Below, in pieces: positions 1 to 8,185 of a DNA stretch of 64,000 bases. Where the stretch lies: positions 2,666,001 through 2,730,000 of the forward strand of contig JAPWKE010000003.1 of the NCBI GenBank assembly GCA_028283655.1, written 5' to 3'. Positions within the stretch are counted from its first letter, which is position 1. Each line of letters opens with the position of its first letter. Origin of the DNA: Acidobacteriaceae bacterium. Lineage in GTDB: Bacteria; Acidobacteriota; Terriglobia; Terriglobales; Acidobacteriaceae. The notes below the pieces were generated by a model. It saw only the letters and a list, made by a program, of their open reading frames with translations, made no database searches and was not told the origin of the DNA. Both the position numbers and the translations under genes were made by a program.

Positions 1-232
1 CGATCGCCAAACCTCGCAACCAAGCCTCGCGATCCGCGACCTGCAGGCAGCACTGGAGCTTCCCCTGAGCGCAGCAAGAGCCAGCAAAATTCGTGCACAG
101 ATTGACGAGCTGCAAGCAGCCGAAGAGCTCAAAAACCTGAACATCGAACGGCGTCCGGTCATCCAGCCGTCCGTCACGCAAACCGCCTCCGTTCGCCCCC
201 GCCTGACCGCACTTCCCGAGGTCCGCCAATGA
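1..232 (+). CDS. C-terminal end of a truncated upstream protein
   Basis: An open frame runs from the window edge to a TGA at 230-232 and encodes about 76 residues, ending in PEVRQ. It is rich in Ala, Leu, Gln and Glu (for example IDELQAAEELKNLNIE), which suggests a helical or coiled-coil tail. Its stop overlaps the ATG of the next gene (ATGA at 229-232), so the two are probably translationally coupled. The N-terminus lies outside the window and the family cannot be identified. Confidence 0.6.
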   Translation, partial: DRQTSQPSLAIRDLQAALELPLSAARASKIRAQIDELQAAEELKNLNIERRPVIQPSVTQTASVRPRLTALPEVRQ

Positions 233-1989
233 CGCCTCTACGCCGCATCACGCTCTTCGCCCTGCTGCTCGCAGCGGCTGCCGGAATCGGCTACGCCGCG
301 TTCCAACTCACGGTTGCGCCCGCTCCTTCGCTGACGAGCTACGCACCTTCCGGAGCGCTGCTCACGATCGAGTCGCCAGACTTCTCTTCCCTGCTCCACG
401 CCTGGAACCACTCTGCCGAACAGCAGCGCTGGCTGAAGAGCAGTGATTACGAGTCCTTCTCTCGTTCGCGTCTCTTCGATAGGCTTTCCGACGCTCAACA
501 GCAGTTCGCCACCGTCGCGGGCCTTCCCCCGGACACACAGTTCCTTCAGGCTGTCGCGGGTTCGCAAAGCCTCTTCGCCTGGTACGACATTGGCAAGCTG
601 CAGTTTCTGTACATCACACGCATGCCGCCAGGAGGAGCCGAGCACACGCCGTTGCTCGCACTCCGCGACAAGTTCCAGCAGCGTCAGGCGGGTGGCGTCA
701 CCTTCTACGTCCGCTCCTCTGCGGATGCCGCATCCGGGGACACAAGCGACGCCTCCTCCGATACAGGTGCTGCGAGCACCGATGAGCACACTGTCGCGTT
801 TGCCGTTCGAGGAGAGTACCTTCTGCTTGCCACCCGCGAGGACCTGCTGGCATCAGCCCTTGAGCAGATGGCGCACCCCTCAGCCCACACGCTCGCCAGT
901 GATCCCTGGTACGCCGAAGCAGTCGCCGAAGCCAAAGAAAAACCGGGCGATCTGCGCCTTGTGCTCAACTTGAAATCCGTAACGCACTCACCCTACTTCC
1001 AGAGCTACTGGGTGCAGCGGAACATCACCGAGATGCGCCGTTACAAAGCCAGCGTCAGCGATCTTTATCGCGGCGATGGAGTCTTCCGGGAAGAGCGTTT
1101 TCTTCTCAAAGCGCAGGACACGCAAAGCACGCAGGATGTCGACCTATCCCCGGTAATGCACTTTCTTCCTGTCGGCGTGGTGTATCGCGCGGTAGCGGCA
1201 CCCACTACCGCCCAGGTGCTCGCGGAGCTCAATGACAAGCTGCTGAAGCGTGGCGCAGCCAACATCGAAGACACGCATATCGCGCCCGTCGCGGCACAGA
1301 GTGTTCCGATGGCCGGTGACGCGAACGACTTCGACAACCGCATCGACGCGCCGGAAGCCCAGTTCTCGCAGCCAGACGCCACAACGCTGCAGCCGTTGCT
1401 CGACCACGATACGCCCGTTGCGATGCTCTCCCTCTCTTCCGCCGCAGCACTCGGGGAGCGCAAGCAAGGCCTCTTTCAGACAGTGCAAACCGGCGTCGTT
1501 CTCAGCATGAACAAGCCCTGCGATGCAGAAGCCTGGAAGCACGCCCTGACCACAACGCTCGCTCCACGCATCTCCGCCAATGAAGAGTCCTTGCATTGGA
1601 GCGCGCAATCCAAAGACAGCGCACAGTGGTTTCATCTCGACGGCCCGTTACCGCTCGCCTTCGCAGCCCAGGGCAACAACTGCCTCATCGCCTCCGACGA
1701 CGCCTCTTTGCTGGCAATGCTCTCCGCTCCCTCCGGCTCCCATCCTGAGGCGGTTACGGCCAGCGTTGCAGCAGGTTTCTCCCACGAAGCGCAGAAAACG
1801 CCCTTGCGTAAACTTCTCGCGCGTCTCGACGGCAGCAACGGCTCAGGCGGTCAACCGTCCTTCTTCTCAGGCAACATGGTCAGCCTTAGCAAGACCTTCT
1901 CCACCCTGCAGAACGAGACGTTCACGGAATCGCAAAGCTCTCCGACACTGACGCGCCAGACCGTCACCTACGTATGGCGAAAGCCTTGA
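229..1989 (+). CDS. Exported or membrane-anchored protein of unknown function
   Basis: This 586-residue protein starts with a basic MTPLRRITLF stretch followed by a hydrophobic, Ala-rich helix (about residues 7-25), consistent with an N-terminal signal anchor. The remainder looks like a soluble periplasmic domain without cysteine clusters or a recognisable catalytic motif. A Ser/Asp/Ala-rich low-complexity linker lies near residues 163-185. It overlaps the preceding frame by four bases, so both are likely in one operon. I do not recognise the family. Acidobacteria carry similar DUF-type periplasmic proteins, but that comparison is from memory. No terminator is visible before the permease gene downstream. 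Confidence 0.75.
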   Translation: MTPLRRITLFALLLAAAAGIGYAAFQLTVAPAPSLTSYAPSGALLTIESPDFSSLLHAWNHSAEQQRWLKSSDYESFSRSRLFDRLSDAQQQFATVAGLPPDTQFLQAVAGSQSLFAWYDIGKLQFLYITRMPPGGAEHTPLLALRDKFQQRQAGGVTFYVRSSADAASGDTSDASSDTGAASTDEHTVAFAVRGEYLLLATREDLLASALEQMAHPSAHTLASDPWYAEAVAEAKEKPGDLRLVLNLKSVTHSPYFQSYWVQRNITEMRRYKASVSDLYRGDGVFREERFLLKAQDTQSTQDVDLSPVMHFLPVGVVYRAVAAPTTAQVLAELNDKLLKRGAANIEDTHIAPVAAQSVPMAGDANDFDNRIDAPEAQFSQPDATTLQPLLDHDTPVAMLSLSSAAALGERKQGLFQTVQTGVVLSMNKPCDAEAWKHALTTTLAPRISANEESLHWSAQSKDSAQWFHLDGPLPLAFAAQGNNCLIASDDASLLAMLSAPSGSHPEAVTASVAAGFSHEAQKTPLRKLLARLDGSNGSGGQPSFFSGNMVSLSKTFSTLQNETFTESQSSPTLTRQTVTYVWRKP

Positions 1990-2066
1990 TGCAGGATTGC
2001 TCCTAAATTTTCTCCGCACGAGACGCGATTTCCATTACATTCAACAATCGCGTCTCAAATTATTTC

Positions 2067-2072
2067 GGAGGA
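2067..2072 (+). promoter_or_regulatory. Shine-Dalgarno GGAGGA placing the permease start at a non-ATG codon
   Basis: The hexamer GGAGGA ends seven bases before an in-frame ATA at 2080. The nearest in-frame ATG is at 2146, far outside ribosome-binding range, and has no purine-rich site in front of it. The codons between them encode the basic N-terminus and the start of the first membrane helix expected in APC permeases. Confidence 0.55.
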
Positions 2073-2079
2073 CATTTCA

Positions 2080-3408
2080 ATACCCAAGACCAACCGCACC
2101 AGCCGCAAGCTCCGCCTGTTCCCCCTCGTCGCCGCCACGTATTTCATGGTTTCCGGCGGCCCTTATGGCCTTGAAGACATCATCGGTCTCGCAGGCTTTC
2201 GCTGGGCGCTTCTGCTACTCGCCATCGTCCCGATCTTCTGGAGCCTGCCCACCGCGCTGATGGTCGGCGAACTGGCCTCCGCCATTCCCGACGAAGGCGG
2301 CTTCTACATCTGGGTCACGCGCGGACTCGGTCGCTTCTGGGGCTTCCAGGAAGCCTGGCTCTCCCTTGCAGCCAGCGTCTTCGATATGGCGATCTACCCT
2401 ACGACCTTCGCTCTCTATCTAGGCCACCTCTACCCCTCGCTCACGGCGGGGTATCGCGGCCTTGCGCTCAAACTCGCCATCGTCGCCATCGCCACACTCT
2501 GGAACCTACGCGGAGCCGCCGCGGTCGGAGAAGGCTCTGTCGGCATGATGTGCGTTTCGCTCGCGCCGTTCGTTCTGCTCGTCGCTGCAGCGCTCTGGAA
2601 GACGCTACACGGTGGCGTTCACCTCAGCGCAGCAGGCAGCCCGGTGCTGCAACACGACCTGCTCGCCGCCGTTCCCATCACGCTCTGGAATTACATGGGA
2701 TGGGACAACGCCTCCACCATCGCGCAGGAAGTGGAAGAACCGCAGCGCAACTATCCGCGTGCCATGTTTACTTCGGCGATCGCAACGATGTGCGTGTACA
2801 TGATTCCACTGGCGGCCATGTGGGCCGTGGGCATCCCGGCAGAACGCTTCTCCACGGGCGCCTGGACCGATGCCGCCAGCCTGCTCGCGGGCCCCGCTCT
2901 TGCCTTCGCGGTCGTGCTTGCCGGTTCGCTCGACGGCCTCGGAACCTTCAACGCACTGACGCTGACGCTGACCCGCCTGCCCTACGCCATGGCCGAAGAC
3001 GGCCTGCTGCCTCGCGTTCTCACTCGCCGCCTGAAGAACGGCGTGCCGTGGGTCAGCGTCCTCGCCTGTGCGACCGGCTGGGCGCTGGCGCTGGGGCTCA
3101 CCTTCGAGCGCCTCATCACCATTGACCTTGTCCTCTACGGCGCGGCGCTTCTGCTCGAGTTCGCCGCGCTCATCGCTCTTCGCCTGCGCGAGCCAAACCT
3201 TCTACGCCCGTTCCGTATTCCAGGAGGCTTCCCCGCCGCCTGCCTCCTCGGCGTTGGCCCGCTCGCGCTCATCCTCTTTGCGCTGTACTCCGCCCGCGAG
3301 GAAAAGCTCGCAGGCATCCCAGCTCTCCTCTTTGCGCTGCTTGTCGCTCTGGCCGGGACCGCAACCTACGCCCTCTTCGAGCAGCCCTGGCGGAGACGAA
3401 AAGCCTGA
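2080..3408 (+). CDS. APC-superfamily amino-acid permease
   Basis: This is a polytopic inner-membrane transporter with about 12 hydrophobic segments. The first helix contains the APC motif SGGPYGLEDIIG, and WNYMGWDN matches the helix 6 region of the family. It probably imports amino acids or polyamines; the substrate cannot be read from sequence. From the first ATG (2146) the protein has 420 residues and lacks the front of helix 1. The frame remains open upstream and encodes a typical tail (KTNRTSRKLRLFPLVAATYF) behind a good ribosome site, so the natural start is probably the ATA at 2080, giving about 443 residues. A sequencing error or a mutated start codon is an alternative. A long perfect stem-loop follows the stop. 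Confidence 0.85.
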   Translation: MPKTNRTSRKLRLFPLVAATYFMVSGGPYGLEDIIGLAGFRWALLLLAIVPIFWSLPTALMVGELASAIPDEGGFYIWVTRGLGRFWGFQEAWLSLAASVFDMAIYPTTFALYLGHLYPSLTAGYRGLALKLAIVAIATLWNLRGAAAVGEGSVGMMCVSLAPFVLLVAAALWKTLHGGVHLSAAGSPVLQHDLLAAVPITLWNYMGWDNASTIAQEVEEPQRNYPRAMFTSAIATMCVYMIPLAAMWAVGIPAERFSTGAWTDAASLLAGPALAFAVVLAGSLDGLGTFNALTLTLTRLPYAMAEDGLLPRVLTRRLKNGVPWVSVLACATGWALALGLTFERLITIDLVLYGAALLLEFAALIALRLREPNLLRPFRIPGGFPAACLLGVGPLALILFALYSAREEKLAGIPALLFALLVALAGTATYALFEQPWRRRKA

Positions 3409-3420
3409 TCCAAACACAAA

Positions 3421-3455
3421 CAAAGACGCCCACGAATCGCTCGTGGGCGTCTTTG
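3421..3455. terminator. Bidirectional stem-loop terminator
   Basis: A perfect 15-bp inverted repeat (arms 3421-3435 and 3441-3455, loop ATCGC) lies between the convergent permease and pyrophosphatase genes. Both outer ends are A/T-rich (CAAAG/CTTTG), so it can serve both strands. Confidence 0.85.
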
Positions 3456-3471
3456 TTGCAGTTGAAACCGC

Positions 3472-4002
3472 TTACTTCTTGTTCTTCTCGATGAAAGCCT
3501 TCTGGCTCTTCACCACCAGTTCGCGAGCGAACTGCGCGTCGCGCCAGCCCTTTACTTCCACGGTCTTGCCTTCAAGGTCCTTGTAGATCGAGAAGAAGTG
3601 GGTGATCTCCTTCAGAATGTGCGGGTAGATGTCCGAGTAATCGTAGACGTCCTTGTAGCGGGGATTCGCGGAACCCACGCACAGAACCTTCTCGTCGCCT
3701 TCGCCGCCGTCGATCATTTCGAGCGCGCCGATCGGACGAACTTCCTGCAGGCAGCCCGGGAAGCTGGGTGTATCCACCAGCACAAGAACGTCCAACGGAT
3801 CGCCATCATCGCCCAGCGTCGAGGGGATAAAACCGTAGTCGCCCGGGTAATGCACCGGCGAAAACAGGTTGCGGTCCAGCTTGAAGACGTGCAGTTCCTT
3901 GTCGTACTCGTACTTGGTTACACCATCGGCCGGAATCTCAATCACGGCATTGACAAGTTCAGGAGCCTTCGATCCGACGGGCAATTCAAGGTAATTCGGC
4001 AT
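3472..4002 (-). CDS. ppa: Inorganic pyrophosphatase, family I
   Basis: This cytosolic enzyme hydrolyses diphosphate to two phosphates and pulls biosynthetic reactions forward. The 176-residue product from the MPNYLELP start has the usual length of bacterial soluble family I enzymes. It carries the signature DDGDPLDVLVL near residues 65-75, whose aspartates bind magnesium, and the YPGDYGFIP segment shortly before it. An upstream in-frame start would add 19 residues (MLVQGTAKRP...) that look non-homologous, so I chose the ATG at 4002. It is convergent with the permease gene and shares its terminator. Confidence 0.95.
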   Translation of the reverse strand: MPNYLELPVGSKAPELVNAVIEIPADGVTKYEYDKELHVFKLDRNLFSPVHYPGDYGFIPSTLGDDGDPLDVLVLVDTPSFPGCLQEVRPIGALEMIDGGEGDEKVLCVGSANPRYKDVYDYSDIYPHILKEITHFFSIYKDLEGKTVEVKGWRDAQFARELVVKSQKAFIEKNKK

Positions 4003-4216
4003 AGCTGCGGATTCCGTTCTTCTTAAATAAGGTCTTTTTGCAGTCCCTTGCACGAGCAAAACAACGCTTCAAGGCAACGAGAGGCAACCCGCATAGTCTA
4101 CATGGGCTTTTCTTCCCACGAAACCCGGGTGATGTTTCAGGCAGCCGAATAGCGCCTTTTAGGAATCCTATGCGATTGAAGGCATTCCAGAATTATCAGG
4201 AAGTCAGGTCGCCCCT

Positions 4217-4939
4217 ATGAAGAAAAGAACGCTCCCCTCCACGGTCGCTCTCCTCCTCGCCGCGCCTTTTGCACTTGCCTGCTCCTGCTTGCCAGCCCAT
4301 GCGCAGAGCGTCTTCACCGCGGAAAAAGGCGCAGACATCTTCGTCTTTGGCGGATACACCTATCTCAAACCCGATTACGGCCCGGACTCCGTACACAATA
4401 ACGGCATCACGCTCGGCGCGGACTTCACGCGTTACTTCAGGTGGCCCGTCACCCCCTCGATTGAGGTGCGCTACACCCACGCGTCAGGCCCTGTGGTGAA
4501 CGAGCACACCTTCTCCGGCGGCCTCAAGGTCGGCAAAACCTACCGGACACGCTTCCACCCGTACGCCGACATCCTCGCCGGTCTCGGAGGAGTTCACTAC
4601 GTCACGCCTCCCGTACCCGATTACCCCGACGACACCGCCCTCGCCATCACATACGGCGGCGGAGTCGATATCGACGTTCTCGACAACTGGGCCGTCAAGG
4701 CTGACTTCCAATCCCAGCACTGGAATCTAGGGAAGAACGCCACCATCAAGCCAGATGGTGAGGATTACACGCTCTCGCCCCTTGCCTTCACGATTGGCGT
4801 CAGCTATCGCATCCCGTTCCATTCCCGGGTTGGTTCCGGCGAACACCATGCTCGCGCAGAAAGAGCCCAGCGGTCGAAAGCAGTCCCGCCCGCTCCTGCA
4901 GAACCAGCACCTGCTCCAAACACCCAGCAGAATCCATAA
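4217..4939 (+). CDS. Outer-membrane beta-barrel protein
   Basis: This 240-residue protein has a clear signal peptide, with a basic MKKR start, a hydrophobic core and a PAHAQS cleavage region near residue 31. The mature part has alternating hydrophobic/polar strands rich in Tyr, Gly and Thr, as in OmpA/OmpW-like small barrels (for example ADIFVFGGYTYLKPDYG and AFTIGVSYRIPF). The second of these looks like the closing strand. About 45 Pro/Ala/Arg-rich residues follow it and form a disordered tail. The function is unknown. Its own promoter is probably in 4060-4216, but I see no clear consensus there. Confidence 0.8.
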   Translation: MKKRTLPSTVALLLAAPFALACSCLPAHAQSVFTAEKGADIFVFGGYTYLKPDYGPDSVHNNGITLGADFTRYFRWPVTPSIEVRYTHASGPVVNEHTFSGGLKVGKTYRTRFHPYADILAGLGGVHYVTPPVPDYPDDTALAITYGGGVDIDVLDNWAVKADFQSQHWNLGKNATIKPDGEDYTLSPLAFTIGVSYRIPFHSRVGSGEHHARAERAQRSKAVPPAPAEPAPAPNTQQNP

Positions 4940-5020
4940 ACGACCTCGAGACTGCCATGATGCGATAGCCTAAGGGGGATGGCCGGTTGCGTCCTACACG
5001 CAGCGAGCCTCCTTTTACCT

Positions 5021-6061
5021 ATGTCTTCTTCACGATTCGTCCGCGCCTGCCTGCACCTCCCTGTCGACCGCACGCCCTTCTGGTTTCTTCGCCAGGCCGG
5101 CCGCTACATGCCTGAGTACATGGCCGTGCGCAAGAACCACACGCTGCTCGAGATCTGCCGCACCCCCGAGATCGCCGCCGAGGTGACCATCACCGCTGCC
5201 GAACGGCTCGGCGTCGACGCCGCGATCATCTTTGCCGACCTTCTGCTGCCGCTCACGCCCATGGGCCTCGACTTCGAGTTCGTCAACGGCGAAGGCCCGG
5301 TTGTCCACCAGCCCATCCGCACCCGCGAACAGATCGAGAAGCTGGACACCACCCGCGCCGCCGAACTGATCTACGTCGCGCAGGCTATCGAAAAGGTCGC
5401 CAAGCACTTTGCCGCTCCGCGTGCCGATGGCGACCAGCTCGGCATTATTGGCTTCATCGGCGCCCCCTTCACGCTTGCAAGCTACATGATCGAAGGCGGC
5501 GGCTCGCGCAACTACATCGAAGCCAAGAAGCTCATGTACGCCACCGATGGCGGCTGGCAGCTGCTGATGGAAAAACTCATCACCGTTCTCGTCGAGTACG
5601 CGCAGCAACAGGTGGACGCCGGTGCCGACGTCATCCAGATCTTCGACTCCTGGGCAGGCGCACTCTCCGTCAGCGACTACCGAGACTACTGCCTCGCCGC
5701 GACTACTGAACTCGTGCGCCGCGTCCAGGCGATGGGCGTTCCGGTCATCTACTTCGGCGTCGACACCGCCTCCCTGCTGCCCACCATGAAGCAGACCGGC
5801 GCGGACGTGCTCGGCCTCGACTGGCGCACCCCGCTCGACGAAGCCCGCAAGACGCTCGGCCCGAACATCGCCGTCCAGGGCAACCTCGACCCCATCACGC
5901 TCTTCGCGCCACAGGAAGTCATCGAAAGCCGCGTGAAGGAAATCCTCGCGCTGAACGCGGGTCACCCCGGCCACATCTTCAACCTCGGCCACGGCATCGT
6001 CCCTGCGACGCCCGTCGATAACGTCATCTTCGTCGGCGAGTTGATCAAAAAGCTTGGTTAG
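5021..6061 (+). CDS. hemE: Uroporphyrinogen decarboxylase
   Basis: HemE removes four acetate carboxyls from uroporphyrinogen III to give coproporphyrinogen III in haem biosynthesis. The N-terminal signature RQAGRYMPEY (about residues 24-33) supplies the substrate-binding arginines. GFIGAPFTLASYMIEGGGS, IQIFDSWAGAL and the C-terminal FNLGHGI are also diagnostic. From the ATG at 5021 the product has 346 residues, the normal length. An earlier in-frame codon at 4979 would add 14 non-conserved residues and is unlikely. It opens a haem block with hemH and a hemY-type oxidase, an order also known from Bacillus hemEHY. Confidence 0.96.
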   Translation: MSSSRFVRACLHLPVDRTPFWFLRQAGRYMPEYMAVRKNHTLLEICRTPEIAAEVTITAAERLGVDAAIIFADLLLPLTPMGLDFEFVNGEGPVVHQPIRTREQIEKLDTTRAAELIYVAQAIEKVAKHFAAPRADGDQLGIIGFIGAPFTLASYMIEGGGSRNYIEAKKLMYATDGGWQLLMEKLITVLVEYAQQQVDAGADVIQIFDSWAGALSVSDYRDYCLAATTELVRRVQAMGVPVIYFGVDTASLLPTMKQTGADVLGLDWRTPLDEARKTLGPNIAVQGNLDPITLFAPQEVIESRVKEILALNAGHPGHIFNLGHGIVPATPVDNVIFVGELIKKLG

Positions 6062-6237
6062 ACGCATTGAATTGTTCGTAGTGAGTCGCTTGCTGGCAAA
6101 ATTCAGTAACTTCCTTCAAGAACAACAAATCACTCGTCTTACTTAGAAATATTTGCATCCCGGCAGTGCGTTTTGCATGGTCTTTCGTCCTAAACAGCGG
6201 AAGGCCATCCACAACCCATGCTTCACGGAGATGCAAA

Positions 6238-7011
6238 ATGCACCCACTCAACACACGACGTACTCTCGTCGTCGGCATAGGCACCACACTGCTCTGCAGC
6301 CTGCCTCTGCTCGCCCAAGCGAAGAACCAACCAGGGACTCCATGCAGACCGTTCACCACGCCCTCAGAATGCGCGCAGTGGCGAGTCGATCATGAGGTAA
6401 CGAAGACAATCTTCCTCACAAACGCCACACAGCAAAACGATGAGAACGAAATCATCGTGGCCCTTCGCAACATGATGGATCCGAGCATCAAGATCTATCT
6501 CGTCGTCAACCGTGGCGCGATCGTGCTGCACGCTCTGCCCGAAGAGATTGCCGAGGCTGAGAAGCTCGTGGCCGACCTCAGCAAACCGCACAAGCAGTTT
6601 CGCCTGACGTACACGGTCAACACGCTTGAAGGAAAGAACCGCAGTTCGAGCGAGGTGTATACCCTCGTCGCAGCGGACGGACAACGCAGCACGGAGAAGC
6701 AAGGCAATAAAGTGCCCGTCATTACTGGCTCGAAAGACGGAGAGATGCAGTACACCTATCTCGACGTGGGTCACGCACTGGATGCAACGATCTCCGCCGA
6801 TAACGGCAATGTCATTTCCCTGCGCACAAAGGTCGAGGTCTCTTCCGCCGGGCCAACGGCCTCCATGCCGACGGAGCCGACGATCCACCAGACCGTGATC
6901 GAAGGCAATATGCTGTTGACGCCCGGCAAGCCCCTCATGCTCGGCTCTGCAGAGGTCGAAGGTACGCATCAGCACATCGAAATCGAAGTGCTTGCTACCC
7001 CCATCGACTAA
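6238..7011 (+). CDS. Exported protein with secretin-like N-domain and C-terminal region
   Basis: From the ATG at 6238 (GGAG eight bases upstream) the product has 257 residues with a signal peptide ending near LLAQAK. The segment NEIIVALRNMMDPSIKIYLV...GAIVLHALPEEIAEAEKLVADL resembles the short alpha/beta N-domains of secretins. The second half (TYLDVGHALDATIS, LRTKVEVSS, then TVIEGNMLLTPGKPLMLGS) resembles the start of a secretin beta domain. It is far too short to form a normal secretin channel. It lies between hemE and hemH, which it may not functionally relate to. The assignment is by pattern only. Confidence 0.65.
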   Translation: MHPLNTRRTLVVGIGTTLLCSLPLLAQAKNQPGTPCRPFTTPSECAQWRVDHEVTKTIFLTNATQQNDENEIIVALRNMMDPSIKIYLVVNRGAIVLHALPEEIAEAEKLVADLSKPHKQFRLTYTVNTLEGKNRSSSEVYTLVAADGQRSTEKQGNKVPVITGSKDGEMQYTYLDVGHALDATISADNGNVISLRTKVEVSSAGPTASMPTEPTIHQTVIEGNMLLTPGKPLMLGSAEVEGTHQHIEIEVLATPID

Positions 7012-7023
7012 CCGCAATCGGTC

Positions 7024-7059
7024 AGCGGTGCGATTTGCAACCCTGCAAGTCGCACTGCT
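7024..7059 (+). terminator. Stem-loop terminator candidate
   Basis: A 16-bp stem with two G-U pairs (arms 7024-7039 and 7044-7059, loop ACCC) is followed by TTTCCCCC. It lies 12 bases after the secretin-like gene and before hemH. The weak U-tract makes attenuation or partial read-through possible. Confidence 0.55.
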
Positions 7060-7090
7060 TTCCCCCATGTGAGCGGTACGATAGAGATTG

Positions 7091-8092
7091 ATGTCTCACG
7101 CGATTCTTCTCCTTGCTCACGGCACTCCCGACACACTCGACCAAATGGCCGAGTACCTTGCCCACGTCACCAACGGCCGTCCCATGCCGCAGCATGTCGT
7201 TGAGGAACTGCAGCATCGCTACGGCGAGATCGGCCTGCGTAACGAGCCGCTACCCGAAGGCCCGCCGCTCACTCGCTGGACGCTGCTGCAAGGCAAGCTG
7301 CTTGAGCAGAAACTCGGCACGCGCGTCTACGTCGGTATGCGCAACTGGCATCCCTTCATCGCCGATGTCGTCGAGCAGATGAAGCAGGACGGCGTCACCA
7401 GCGCCACCGTCCTCTGCCTCGCGCCGCAGAACTCGCGCACCTCCACCGGTCTCTACCGTCGCGCGCTCGACAAGGCCCTCGACGGAGCCTTCCCCTACAC
7501 CTTCATCGCGGGTTGGGCTACGGAGCCAAAGCTCGTTGAAGCCTTCGCCGCAAAGCTCTCGCCGGCGCTTGATGCTGCCCGCGCACAGCATCCCGGCAAT
7601 GTGCCTGTGCTCTTCACCGCGCACTCCGTTCCTTGCCGCACCATTCGCGCCGCCACCGAAGAGCAGGCCGCAGAAGGATCCAACCGCCCCGGCGCGCACA
7701 CTCCCGCCGAAGGCCTGCAGAACTACGGCGCCGCCACCGAAGGTGACCCTTACCCCATCGAGTGCAAAGCCACCGCAGCAGCCGTCGCCGCCCGCCTCGG
7801 GCTCACAGACGACGAGTGGTTCTTTGCCTTTCAGTCGCAAGGCATCGCAGGCGCTCCGTGGATCGGCCCAACGGTGGAAGACACGCTCACCGCGCTCGCC
7901 GAGGCCGGCCACAAAGCCGTTGTGCTCCAACCCATCGGCTTCCTCTGCGACCACGTCGAAATTCTCTACGACATCGACGTCAACTTCCGCGAGTTCGGCA
8001 ACACAAAGGGTATCGCCGTCAGTCGTCCCGAAAGCCTCAACGATTCTCCTGTCCTGATCGAAGCCATCACCAAGGTGCTCGCCAGCCGATAG
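7091..8092 (+). CDS. hemH: Ferrochelatase (proto- or coproporphyrin type)
   Basis: HemH inserts ferrous iron into the porphyrin ring at the end of haem synthesis. The 333-residue product begins MSHAILLLAHGTPDTLDQM, the standard ferrochelatase opening. It contains LTRWTLLQGKLLEQ, YVGMRNWHPF, FTAHSVPCRTIR with the conserved metal-site histidine, FAFQSQGIAGAPWIGPTVEDTL and IGFLCDHVEILYDID. The ATG at 7091 is preferred over a TTG three bases earlier. No partner that would separate the protoporphyrin from the coproporphyrin route (for example HemQ) lies in the window, so the exact substrate is open. Confidence 0.95.
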   Translation: MSHAILLLAHGTPDTLDQMAEYLAHVTNGRPMPQHVVEELQHRYGEIGLRNEPLPEGPPLTRWTLLQGKLLEQKLGTRVYVGMRNWHPFIADVVEQMKQDGVTSATVLCLAPQNSRTSTGLYRRALDKALDGAFPYTFIAGWATEPKLVEAFAAKLSPALDAARAQHPGNVPVLFTAHSVPCRTIRAATEEQAAEGSNRPGAHTPAEGLQNYGAATEGDPYPIECKATAAAVAARLGLTDDEWFFAFQSQGIAGAPWIGPTVEDTLTALAEAGHKAVVLQPIGFLCDHVEILYDIDVNFREFGNTKGIAVSRPESLNDSPVLIEAITKVLASR

Positions 8093-8118
8093 CTTGCAGG
8101 CATCTAGCTTGCAGGCAT
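8090..8118 (+). repeat. Tandem 15-nt duplication across the hemH stop codon
   Basis: TAGCTTGCAGGCAT occurs at 8090-8103 and again at 8105-8118, separated by one C. The first copy contains the hemH stop codon TAG, so the second is a duplicated stop region in the 5' leader of the next gene. A replication-slippage origin is likely. Confidence 0.8.
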
Positions 8119-8185
8119 TGCGAAAGCACCTTCGCTGTGCGCCTCGTCACATCACGAACGACAGCACCTCCGTACACTGGAACCC

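Noticed and set aside
5030-6067. 345-residue minus-strand frame opposite hemE
   Set aside because: It is the antisense shadow of a strongly conserved GC-rich gene and has no family features or ribosome site.
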